Part shown: positions 1-5,117 of the stretch, in pieces
How positions within the stretch are numbered: the first letter of the stretch is position 1
Layout: each line of letters starts with the position of its first letter
DNA from: Acetofilamentum sp.
Lineage (GTDB): Bacteria > Bacteroidota > Bacteroidia > Bacteroidales > DTU049
NCBI GenBank assembly: GCA_020720525.1
Contig: DYON01000115.1
Span: forward strand, 1 to 8,263
Direction of reading: 5' to 3'
DNA length: 8,263 nt
Made by a program: the position numbers and the translations under genes
Notes under the pieces: generated by a model
The model's database searches: none
The model's input: only the letters and a program-made list of their open reading frames with translations
Told to the model about the DNA's origin: nothing

Positions 1-578
1 TGCTTGAGCATGGATATCGAAAAATTGAGATTGCCAAAGTTATAGGCAAAAACAACCCAACTGTTAAAATAGCCAATGTATTAAACTCATCAGAAAAAAA
101 TGAGGACTGTGATTTAATCGTATTAAAAAATGGCGATGAAATATCCGCAAAAGTTCATGAAATAACAAGCACTGAGATTAAGTATAAAAAGTGTGAAAAT
201 CTTGATGGACCCATTTACTCTATTTCAAAGAGTGATGTTCTTTTCGTGAAATATGTTAACGGTCAAAAAGATGTTTTCTCTGCTGATACTCAAAATGAAA
301 AAGTTGTTTCTAAAGAGAATACGACGGTTGAGGCGCTTGGTATTGCAGGCTTTATCATAACTCTTTTTTCCATACCTATTTTGCTGTTAGCCTCTCCACT
401 GTTTGGAATTGTTGGTGGTTTAATTGGGATAATTTTTGGCGCTATTAGCTTAGGTAAAATCAAAAAGAATCCTGGAAAATACAGGGGAAAGGGGTTTGCT
501 TTTTTTAGCCTCGTTACTGGGATTGCACTTCTTGTTGCAACAGGTGTGCTGATTGTGCTTCTTGCATCAGCTCTCTAA
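1..578 (+). CDS. DUF4190-type membrane protein, 5'-truncated by the window edge
   Basis: The reading frame is open from base 3 and ends at TAA 576-578, giving 191 visible residues; the true start lies upstream. The GTG at 246 is internal, because recognisable domain sequence precedes it. Visible residues 36-92 form a soluble domain starting CDLIVLKNGDEI, with a second Cys in KKC at 64 and SISKSDVLFVKY near 74-84. This pattern is common in Bacteroidota proteins whose C-terminus is a DUF4190 membrane domain. Residues about 111-150 and 165-190 are hydrophobic and Gly-rich, with a short basic loop (GKIKKNPGKYRGKG) between them. That is the DUF4190 layout: helical membrane segments around a loop rich in Lys and Gly. 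The function of the family is unknown to me; an envelope location is likely. The first 30 visible residues are charged and cannot be assigned. The gene ends a transcription unit closed by the hairpin at 667-708. Confidence 0.8.
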   Translation, partial: LEHGYRKIEIAKVIGKNNPTVKIANVLNSSEKNEDCDLIVLKNGDEISAKVHEITSTEIKYKKCENLDGPIYSISKSDVLFVKYVNGQKDVFSADTQNEKVVSKENTTVEALGIAGFIITLFSIPILLLASPLFGIVGGLIGIIFGAISLGKIKKNPGKYRGKGFAFFSLVTGIALLVATGVLIVLLASAL

Positions 579-666
579 TTCCAATTTTCTATCGGTAATT
601 GTTTCAGCTTATGAATGTGAATTTTCTAACAGAATCAACCATTATTCCTGTTCATTTCCCAAATAA

Positions 667-708
667 AATAGGTGTTGGCAACTTTTTTGTCAGCACCTAT
701 TGATTTTT
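667..708 (+). terminator. Rho-independent-type hairpin terminator
   Basis: Arms 667-681 (AATAGGTGTTGGCAA) and 687-701 (TTGTCAGCACCTATT) pair over 15 bp, with two G-T wobbles and no bulge, around a 5-base loop. The 3' side is followed by GATTTTT at 702-708. It lies 88 bases after the stop of the DUF4190-type gene and in front of the next operon's promoter boxes, so it should separate the two units. A-rich sequence on the 5' side could let it also act on the opposite strand. Confidence 0.8.
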
Positions 709-713
709 ATTGC

Positions 714-835
714 TATCTTTGTAATAATGAGCAATAAGTCGTGAACGCCATGTCTTTTCAGCGCGTTTCCATTATAAAACAGCTTGAAAACAAGTATTTT
801 TGCGTAATAATTGAGAAAAATTGGCGTTACCTTTG
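714..835 (+). promoter_or_regulatory. Three upstream TAnnTTTG boxes
   Basis: TATCTTTG (714-721), TATTTTTG (795-802) and TACCTTTG (828-835) each match the Bacteroidota -7 consensus TAnnTTTG exactly. None has a convincing TTTG/TTG -33 element 19-21 bases upstream. If used, the first would give a leader of about 155 bases before the ATG at 885. The third coincides with the probable -33 element of the box at 854. They may be alternative promoters or partly chance matches in AT-rich DNA. Confidence 0.4.
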
Positions 836-861
836 ATAGTTCAAAAATTGTTTTACTTTTG
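832..861 (+). promoter_or_regulatory. Probable main promoter of the 885-2301 operon
   Basis: The -7 box TACTTTTG is at 854-861. TTTG at 832-835 serves as a -33 element with an 18-base gap, slightly shorter than the usual 19-21. Transcription would start near 866-869, giving a leader of about 16-19 bases to the ATG at 885. Of the four boxes in this region it is the only one with both elements and a normal distance to the gene. Confidence 0.6.
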
Positions 862-866
862 TTTTA
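848..866 (+). repeat. 8-bp direct repeat over the promoter, possible operator
   Basis: TTGTTTTA occurs at 848-855 and again at 859-866, an exact match with an 11-base period, about one helical turn. The pair straddles the -7 box at 854-861, so a protein bound there could block transcription. Loosely symmetric arms (CAAAA 842-846, TTTTG 857-861) overlap it. Binding by a product of the operon is inference, and the low-complexity T-rich sequence makes chance plausible. Confidence 0.3.
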
Positions 867-884
867 AAATCAACTAATAGCAAC

Positions 885-1361
885 ATGAGCTTTGTTTCAA
901 GCAATGAGGTGATTAATCAAACCTACGAGGATGTAAGGACACTTTCTTTTAATCAAAAAAGAAGTTCAATTCTTTCTGAGCATCAAATTAATGTCTTTTT
1001 AGATACTGTATTAGATTTTAAAAAAGCACTTTCGAAGAATACGGAAACAATTACTCGTCTTAATGATAAATTCGAAGAGTTTACTTGGCGAGTAAATCAT
1101 GAAGGGCTAGACGATAAATGCCTAATGAAAATAAATGACATAATTTCAATTGCAAAAGACTTGCATTCAACACTTATTCGTCAATATATTAACATGGCAA
1201 AAATAAGACAAAAAGGGATTGCTAAAGAAGAAGTTAAAGATTTTAAATATCAGATTGATGTATTAAAAGAGTCTTATATGGATTTAGAATCTATATATTT
1301 CAACCTTCCCCAAATGCCTAGTTTTTCAGAAACAACAAAACTATTATCATTGATTGCTTAA
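885..1361 (+). CDS. Helical protein of unknown family, candidate antitoxin of the downstream RelE-like toxin
   Basis: 158 aa. The ATG at 885 is chosen because it lies just behind the promoter at 854-861 and is the first start in the frame. I do not recognise the family. The sequence is mostly amphipathic helix: about residues 34-70, 78-110 and 113-138, rich in Lys, Glu, Leu and Ile, with a short loop near NHEGLDD (71-77). A hydrophobic tail ends in LLSLIA. There is no signal peptide or membrane segment, so it should be cytoplasmic. No helix-turn-helix, ribbon-helix-helix, AbrB or Phd-like pattern is visible. Its stop overlaps the start of the RelE/HigB-like gene by one base (TAATG), so the two are translationally coupled, as in antitoxin-first modules. 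At 158 aa it is longer than typical RelB/ParD-type antitoxins (roughly 70-100 aa). The antitoxin role is inferred from position only. Confidence 0.6.
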   Translation: MSFVSSNEVINQTYEDVRTLSFNQKRSSILSEHQINVFLDTVLDFKKALSKNTETITRLNDKFEEFTWRVNHEGLDDKCLMKINDIISIAKDLHSTLIRQYINMAKIRQKGIAKEEVKDFKYQIDVLKESYMDLESIYFNLPQMPSFSETTKLLSLIA

Positions 1362-1768
1362 TGGATGTTTTTTGCACAAAACGATTTTTTAAGGAATACA
1401 ACAATTTTCTTTCTAACAAGTCTTATAGGTCAGTAAATGACTTACTATATAATTATCTATTTGACAAGAACGTTTCGGACGTTTTATCGGGCACAAAATT
1501 AAATGGCTCTTGTCCAATACCTTATGTTAAAAAACGATTAGGTGGAAGAGGCGGATTTAGGCTGTATTATATCGTTGTTCCTGATAAAGAAAAAGTGTAC
1601 TTGCTGTATATTCATCCAAAGTCAGGCTCATTAGGAGCTGACAATATTAATGACGAGACAAAAGCATTGTTGTATAAAGAAGGTTTAGAGTGTATGAACA
1701 ACAATGATTTATTGACAATCCAATTTGATTCAATTAACAACATCCTGTCATTTGAAATTAAATCATGA
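1361..1768 (+). CDS. RelE/HigB-like toxin candidate
   Basis: 135 aa, with ATG overlapping the previous stop. The core resembles the RelE/ParE/HigB superfamily of ribosome-dependent mRNA interferases and gyrase toxins. It has an N-terminal amphipathic helix (TKRFFKEYNNFL, 6-17), then a basic strand-turn-strand PYVKKRLGGRGGFRLYYIVV (54-73), then a strand KVYLLYIHPKSG (78-89). HigB-like toxins typically carry a G-G-x-R-x-x-Y-Y element followed by a hydrophobic strand and a basic residue; here these are R67, Y69-Y70 and K87. R59, R63, R67, H85 and K87 are candidate RNA-binding or catalytic residues. Two things depart from short RelE proteins: a long helical insert at 20-50, and a C-terminal extension of about 35 residues ending in predicted strands. 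It sits between its candidate antitoxin and a lipoprotein gene overlapping by four bases. A diverged non-toxic member of the fold is possible. Confidence 0.65.
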   Translation: MDVFCTKRFFKEYNNFLSNKSYRSVNDLLYNYLFDKNVSDVLSGTKLNGSCPIPYVKKRLGGRGGFRLYYIVVPDKEKVYLLYIHPKSGSLGADNINDETKALLYKEGLECMNNNDLLTIQFDSINNILSFEIKS

Positions 1769-2301
1769 AACCAATCATCATATTTTCGATTTTAGCAATA
1801 TTTGGCTTTGCTTGCAGCAACAACAATTCGAGAAAAACGAATAATTCAAACAATACCGATTCAATTTCGGATTCAACGAACACCATCACAATTGAAGAAA
1901 AATCAGACTCCCTTACCATGAATGAAAAAGATATTTCCAAAGCAAAGACACAGCCCGTGAACGATATAATAGATGAGCCTACAAGACATGTTGAATTTCC
2001 TACCGACAACAACTTCAATGGTAAAAAGCTCACTTGCCAGTTGGATATTAGCAAAAAGCAACTCGATAACAATCCCGACACAGTAATTGAAGCCATGAAA
2101 GAGTTTTACAACTTGTCGGAAAGATATTTTCCGATATCAATTGCCGACGATTTCGCACATGGAATATCGGTTAAATACATTAATTATCCACGATTGACAT
2201 ATTCGCTTGAGTTGTTTGAAACGAAACATGCAACAAAACCATGGATGACTGTTGAACACAGCATTAAAAAGGAGCAAAATGGTGAATTTGTTATTGAATA
2301 A
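1765..2301 (+). CDS. Putative lipoprotein coupled to the toxin-like gene
   Basis: 178 aa. ATG 1765 overlaps the preceding TGA (ATGA), implying translational coupling. The N-terminus is a lipoprotein signal: a hydrophobic stretch followed by the lipobox FGFAC, with lipidation expected at Cys17. Residues 18-80 are low complexity (Asn, Ser, Thr, Asp, Glu, Lys), a likely disordered tether. Residues about 85-178 look folded, with KKLTCQLDISKKQL, then helix VIEAMKEFYNLSERYF and several strand-like segments (ISVKYINY, LTYSLELF, WMTVEHSI). I do not recognise a family. The residues after Cys17 (SNNNSRK) lack the acidic motif linked to surface export in some Bacteroidota, so a periplasm-facing location is the simpler guess. 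No terminator is visible after the stop; the next promoter begins at 2383. Confidence 0.7.
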   Translation: MKPIIIFSILAIFGFACSNNNSRKTNNSNNTDSISDSTNTITIEEKSDSLTMNEKDISKAKTQPVNDIIDEPTRHVEFPTDNNFNGKKLTCQLDISKKQLDNNPDTVIEAMKEFYNLSERYFPISIADDFAHGISVKYINYPRLTYSLELFETKHATKPWMTVEHSIKKEQNGEFVIE

Positions 2302-2382
2302 TTAAAGAAAACATTAAAATAAGACCAGTTAAATTGCATCGCACCATTTTCTACTACTCCAACACTGAACCAAAATATTGCT

Positions 2383-2390
2383 TATTTTTG
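2383..2390 (+). promoter_or_regulatory. TAnnTTTG promoter box for the glycan cluster
   Basis: TATTTTTG matches the Bacteroidota -7 consensus exactly and lies 18 bases before the ATG at 2409, so transcription would start around 2395-2398. No good -33 TTG is seen at the expected spacing. The box argues against the in-frame upstream TTG start at 2334, which would lie before the transcript start. Confidence 0.55.
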
Positions 2391-2408
2391 CAAATCAATC
2401 TGCCAAAA

Positions 2409-2957
2409 ATGAAAGAGATTATAAAAAAATCAATTATTAAAAATGGTTTGTACGCCGCCAGCATTTTGGTTGGTTACACATTGTTGGCTTATCTATTGGA
2501 AATAAGTATGTTTTCGCCAGTGCAGGGTTTGCTATCGCTGCTTATTACACTTGGAACATTGGTAACGTTTACTTTTCTTGCCATTTCGACAGTTAGAAAA
2601 CAAATAGAGACACATCAAATTTCGTTTCTTAATACATGGTTGATTACATCGATTGTAATTTTCGCAGCATCTTTTCTCAGCAATGTTACTAGTTTGCTTT
2701 TGATACATGTAGTTGATAATGAATACTATGTTGCGAAATATCAGGAAATGATGTTCAAAATGGCCGAGCAAACCGATAACAATCCTGAAGTGATGAAAAG
2801 TTTGCAAGATGGCTTCCACAGCATTCAAAATTTTGAGCTTTCCTCCCTGACAACTACCCTCATATTTTTATTTGCTAGCACTGCCGTTATCTCTGGCCTC
2901 ACAGCGCTTATTGCAAAAAAGAAAGACCGCTTCGAAGACAATATTAACGCCATTTAA
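2409..2957 (+). CDS. DUF4199 family membrane protein
   Basis: 182 aa. The frame is open further upstream to a TTG at 2334, but ATG 2409 is preferred. It follows the promoter box directly, and the protein then starts with the usual short basic segment (MKEIIKKSIIKNG) before the first helix. Four membrane segments are visible at about 13-31, 38-60, 74-100 and 147-169. A soluble loop of about 45 residues (102-146, with EYYVAKYQEMM and KMAEQTDNNP) lies between the third and fourth. This layout, including the long loop and a basic tail (KKKDRF), is typical of DUF4199 proteins in Bacteroidota. From recall, these are often encoded next to a dolichyl-phosphate-mannose-synthase-like glycosyltransferase, as here; only one base separates this stop from the next start. 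The biochemical role is unknown; association with the glycosyltransferase at the inner membrane is inferred. Confidence 0.85.
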   Translation: MKEIIKKSIIKNGLYAASILVGYTLLAYLLEISMFSPVQGLLSLLITLGTLVTFTFLAISTVRKQIETHQISFLNTWLITSIVIFAASFLSNVTSLLLIHVVDNEYYVAKYQEMMFKMAEQTDNNPEVMKSLQDGFHSIQNFELSSLTTTLIFLFASTAVISGLTALIAKKKDRFEDNINAI

Positions 2958-2958
2958 G

Positions 2959-3912
2959 ATGGATATTTCAGTAGTAATACCTTTGCTCAACGAACAAGAA
3001 AGCCTGCCCGAACTTGCGGCATGGATTGAACGAGTTATGCTCGAAAACGCATATTCGTACGAGATTTTTTTCATCGATGATGGCAGCACCGACCATTCGT
3101 GGAAAGCAATCAAAGAATTGCGTAGCAACAACAAAAACATCAAAGGCATACGTTTCAGCCGCAATTACGGAAAATCGGCAGCATTGCAAGCCGCATTCGA
3201 AAAGGTCGAGGGCGATGTTGTTATCACCATGGATGCCGACTTGCAAGATAGTCCCGACGAAATTCCAGGCTTGTATAAAATGGTTATCGAAAACAATTTC
3301 GATCTTGTTTCGGGCTGGAAAAAGAAGCGCTACGACAATACTTTTACCAAAAATATTCCAAGCAAGCTCTACAACTGGGCTACCCGCAAGTTAAGCGGAG
3401 TAAAGCTGCACGACATGAATTGCGGGCTTAAAGCCTATCGCAACGAGGTGATTCAGAATATTGAAGTTTACGGCGAAATGCACCGCTACTTGCCTGTAAT
3501 TGCCAAATGGGCAGGATTTGCCAAAATTGGCGAAAAAGTTGTTCAACACCGCAAGCGGCAATATGGAACCAGCAAATTCGGCATCAGTCGTTTCATTCGT
3601 GGTCCGCTCGATTTGATTACCATTATGTTTGTTGGTAAATTCAGCAAACGTCCGATGCACTTTTTTGGCTCGATGGGAGGCATCCTGTTTTTGGCAGGTT
3701 TTGCCATTGCTGGATATTTAGCTTTCGAGAAGATTTTCAACGATATGCACCGAATGACAGAGCTGCCAATTTTTTACCTCGCCTTGCTTTTCATGGTTAT
3801 TGGTTCGCAATTGTTTATTGGTGGTTTTTTGGCCGAAATGATTGGTCGTGCAACCCCCGACCGCAACAAATATATTATTAAGGAAGAACTCAACCTCGAA
3901 GATGAAAAATAA
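2959..3912 (+). CDS. Glycosyltransferase family 2, polyprenyl-phosphate type (DPM1/GtrB-like)
   Basis: 317 aa. ATG 2959 directly precedes the GT-A fold strand DISVVIPLLNE; an in-frame ATG at 2872 would lie inside the previous gene. The GT-A nucleotide-sugar domain spans about 1-225. It has FFIDDGSTD (38-46), FSRNYGKSAALQAAF (66-80), the metal-binding DxD in MDADLQD (D92, D94), DMNCGLKAYR (152-161) and QHRKRQYGTSKFG (196-208). These are hallmarks of enzymes that move a sugar from a nucleotide donor to undecaprenyl phosphate at the cytoplasmic face of the inner membrane. Two C-terminal membrane helices follow (about 236-256 and 271-297), with IGRATPDRNKY at the end, as in GtrB-like proteins. 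The sugar cannot be read from the sequence. Coupled neighbours are the DUF4199 protein and the GmhA-like isomerase, whose start overlaps this gene by 11 bases. Confidence 0.9.
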   Translation: MDISVVIPLLNEQESLPELAAWIERVMLENAYSYEIFFIDDGSTDHSWKAIKELRSNNKNIKGIRFSRNYGKSAALQAAFEKVEGDVVITMDADLQDSPDEIPGLYKMVIENNFDLVSGWKKKRYDNTFTKNIPSKLYNWATRKLSGVKLHDMNCGLKAYRNEVIQNIEVYGEMHRYLPVIAKWAGFAKIGEKVVQHRKRQYGTSKFGISRFIRGPLDLITIMFVGKFSKRPMHFFGSMGGILFLAGFAIAGYLAFEKIFNDMHRMTELPIFYLALLFMVIGSQLFIGGFLAEMIGRATPDRNKYIIKEELNLEDEK

Positions 3913-4492
3913 GTCCATCATTGAAAAACGGATAGCCGAATCGATATCAGTTAAGCAACAATTGCTTAACGACGAAAGCGTTTTAGCGGCTATATCAAAG
4001 TCTGTCTCAATATTGGTTGACCGATTCAAAAACGGAAATCACTTATGGCTTTGCGGAAACGGAGGCAGTGCCGCCGATGCTCAGCATATTGCAGCCGAGT
4101 TTACAGGTCGTTTTTTTCTCAACCGACCACCACTTCCTGCCGAAGCTTTTTCGGTAAATACATCTTATCTCACAGCTGTCTCGAACGATTTTAGCTTCGA
4201 CGATATTTTCAGCCGCATGGTTCAAGCACAAACGCGTCAGGGCGATGTACTCATTGGTCTTTCTACTTCGGGCAACTCGTCAAATGTTGTAAGAGCAATT
4301 AAAATGGCCAAAATGATGGATGTTTTTACAATTGTGCTCACCGGCAACGACGGAGGCGAACTCAGAACCGAAGCCGACTTGTGCATCAATGTAGCCTCGA
4401 AAGTAACTCCTCGCATACAGGAATCGCATATATTAATCGGGCACATTATTTGTGAACTCGTCGAATCGGAAATTTTCGCAACTCAAAAATAA
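3902..4492 (+). CDS. gmhA: D-sedoheptulose-7-phosphate isomerase (GmhA-like, SIS domain)
   Basis: 196 aa, starting at ATG 3902, 11 bases inside the glycosyltransferase gene; an earlier in-frame ATG at 3842 would overlap it by 71 bases. GmhA converts sedoheptulose 7-phosphate to D-glycero-D-manno-heptose 7-phosphate, the first step toward nucleotide-activated heptose. Family signatures are clear: LCGNGGSAADAQHIAAEFTGRF (50-71, in two adjoining blocks), RPPLPAEA (75-82), LTAVSNDF, the phosphate-binding loop GLSTSGNSSNV (119-129), TGNDGG, and TPRIQESHILIGHIICELVE near the C-terminus. From recall of E. coli GmhA, the metal or catalytic residues are His61, Glu65, Gln172 and His180. The equivalents here would be H62, E66, Q173 and H181, a constant offset of one, so the active site looks intact. 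The length matches the family (about 190-200 aa). Confidence 0.9.
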   Translation: MKNKSIIEKRIAESISVKQQLLNDESVLAAISKSVSILVDRFKNGNHLWLCGNGGSAADAQHIAAEFTGRFFLNRPPLPAEAFSVNTSYLTAVSNDFSFDDIFSRMVQAQTRQGDVLIGLSTSGNSSNVVRAIKMAKMMDVFTIVLTGNDGGELRTEADLCINVASKVTPRIQESHILIGHIICELVESEIFATQK

Positions 4493-4506
4493 GCCGCCTA
4501 CGTAAC

Positions 4507-5103
4507 ATGGAACAAAGCAAGAAAAATATCGACATCATTCAACAGTGGGATATCAACAACACGTGGGCTTTGTTTCTCGACCGCGATGGGGTTGTGAATC
4601 GTCGTAGAATTGGTAGCTATATAATGATGGTTGACGAATTTGAGTTTCTACCAGGTGTTTTGCAGTCGTTTGCAACCGCCGACAAGATTTTCTCTAAAAT
4701 TATCATTGTTACCAACCAACAAGGAATTGGGAAGGGACTGATGGATGAAAATTCTTTGAACCAGATACACGATTTCATGATATCGAAAGTAAAAGAGAAT
4801 CATGGGCGAATCGACAAAGTGTATTTCAGTCCATATTTGGCCAACAGCAACCACTTGATGCGCAAGCCCAACACAGGTATGGCTATAGCAGCAACCAAAG
4901 ATTTTCCCAAAATAAGATTCAAACATTCGGTTATGATTGGCGATTCGGCAACCGATATGGAATTTGCCCGCACATTGGGAATGAAAGCTGTTTTTGTAGG
5001 TATGCCCGAAGAAATGGATGTTAGCAAAGAGCTTTTTGATGTTGCTTATCCATCTTTTTTCGACTTTATAAAAGATTTGAACGCTATTGTCGTTAATCTA
5101 TAA
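4507..5103 (+). CDS. HAD-superfamily phosphatase, GmhB-like (heptose bisphosphate phosphatase candidate), zinc loop missing
   Basis: 198 aa, starting 14 bases after gmhA. HAD motifs are complete: motif I LFLDRDGVVN (nucleophile D25, acid/base D27), motif II IVTNQQGIGKG (T69), motif III Lys in MRKPNTGM (K120), and motif IV MIGDSATDME (D146, D150). The order and the RKPxxGM and GDSxTD forms match the HAD-IIIA group of GmhB and the HisB N-terminal domain. GmhB removes the 7-phosphate of D-glycero-D-manno-heptose 1,7-bisphosphate, which fits the adjacent gmhA. Classical GmhB has a Cys/His zinc loop between motifs II and III. Here the segment VYFSPYLANSNHLMRK has none of those cysteines, and the whole protein contains no Cys. 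A related sugar-phosphate or histidinol-phosphate specificity cannot be excluded. Residues 1-20 are an extra N-terminal segment before motif I. Confidence 0.75.
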   Translation: MEQSKKNIDIIQQWDINNTWALFLDRDGVVNRRRIGSYIMMVDEFEFLPGVLQSFATADKIFSKIIIVTNQQGIGKGLMDENSLNQIHDFMISKVKENHGRIDKVYFSPYLANSNHLMRKPNTGMAIAATKDFPKIRFKHSVMIGDSATDMEFARTLGMKAVFVGMPEEMDVSKELFDVAYPSFFDFIKDLNAIVVNL

Positions 5104-5108
5104 TAATC

Positions 5109-5114
5109 AGGAAG
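5109..5114 (+). promoter_or_regulatory. Shine-Dalgarno-like sequence
   Basis: AGGAAG lies three bases before the ATG at 5118 (five from its AGGA core). Clear Shine-Dalgarno motifs are uncommon in Bacteroidota and the other starts in this window lack one. It supports ATG 5118 as the start. Its functional weight is uncertain because ribosomes of this phylum rely on it little. Confidence 0.35.
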
Positions 5115-5117
5115 AAT

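Larger units (their letters stand above)
579..884. other. Gene-free intergenic region with terminator and multi-box promoter
   Basis: These 306 bases lie between the DUF4190-type gene and the toxin-like operon. They hold one strong hairpin terminator (667-708) and four TAnnTTTG boxes (714, 795, 828, 854). They also contain a 7-bp inverted repeat, AACGCCA at 744-750 and TGGCGTT at 822-828, which is short enough to occur by chance. Two very short reading frames exist (611-703, 30 codons; 750-836, 28 codons). The first ends inside the terminator stem and neither resembles anything I know, so I do not call them genes. No tRNA or known riboswitch is evident. Confidence 0.6.

Noticed and set aside
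611..703. 30-codon reading frame between the DUF4190-type gene and the terminator
   Set aside because: Its 3' half and stop codon are the terminator stem, and it shows no recognisable protein features.
744..828. 7-bp inverted repeat AACGCCA / TGGCGTT in the leader
   Set aside because: The arms are only 7 bp, 71 bases apart, and do not extend. A match of this length is expected by chance in a region this size.
750..836. 28-codon frame in the leader of the toxin-like operon
   Set aside because: It has no similarity I recognise, no ribosome-site evidence and no attenuator hairpin after it. It could only be a leader peptide if transcription starts at the 714 box.
1758..2096. 112-codon reading frame on the - strand opposite the lipoprotein gene
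   Set aside because: It mirrors the + strand lipoprotein gene, which has a lipobox and coupled start. The antisense protein is low complexity and has no promoter or recognisable domain.
2334..2408. TTG-started 25-codon extension of the DUF4199 gene
   Set aside because: The TAnnTTTG box at 2383-2390 would place the transcript start after this TTG, and the extension is unlike a membrane-protein N-terminus. ATG 2409 fits the family.
2872..2958. Upstream ATG extension of the glycosyltransferase
   Set aside because: It would lie wholly inside the DUF4199 gene. The GT-A fold begins immediately at ATG 2959.
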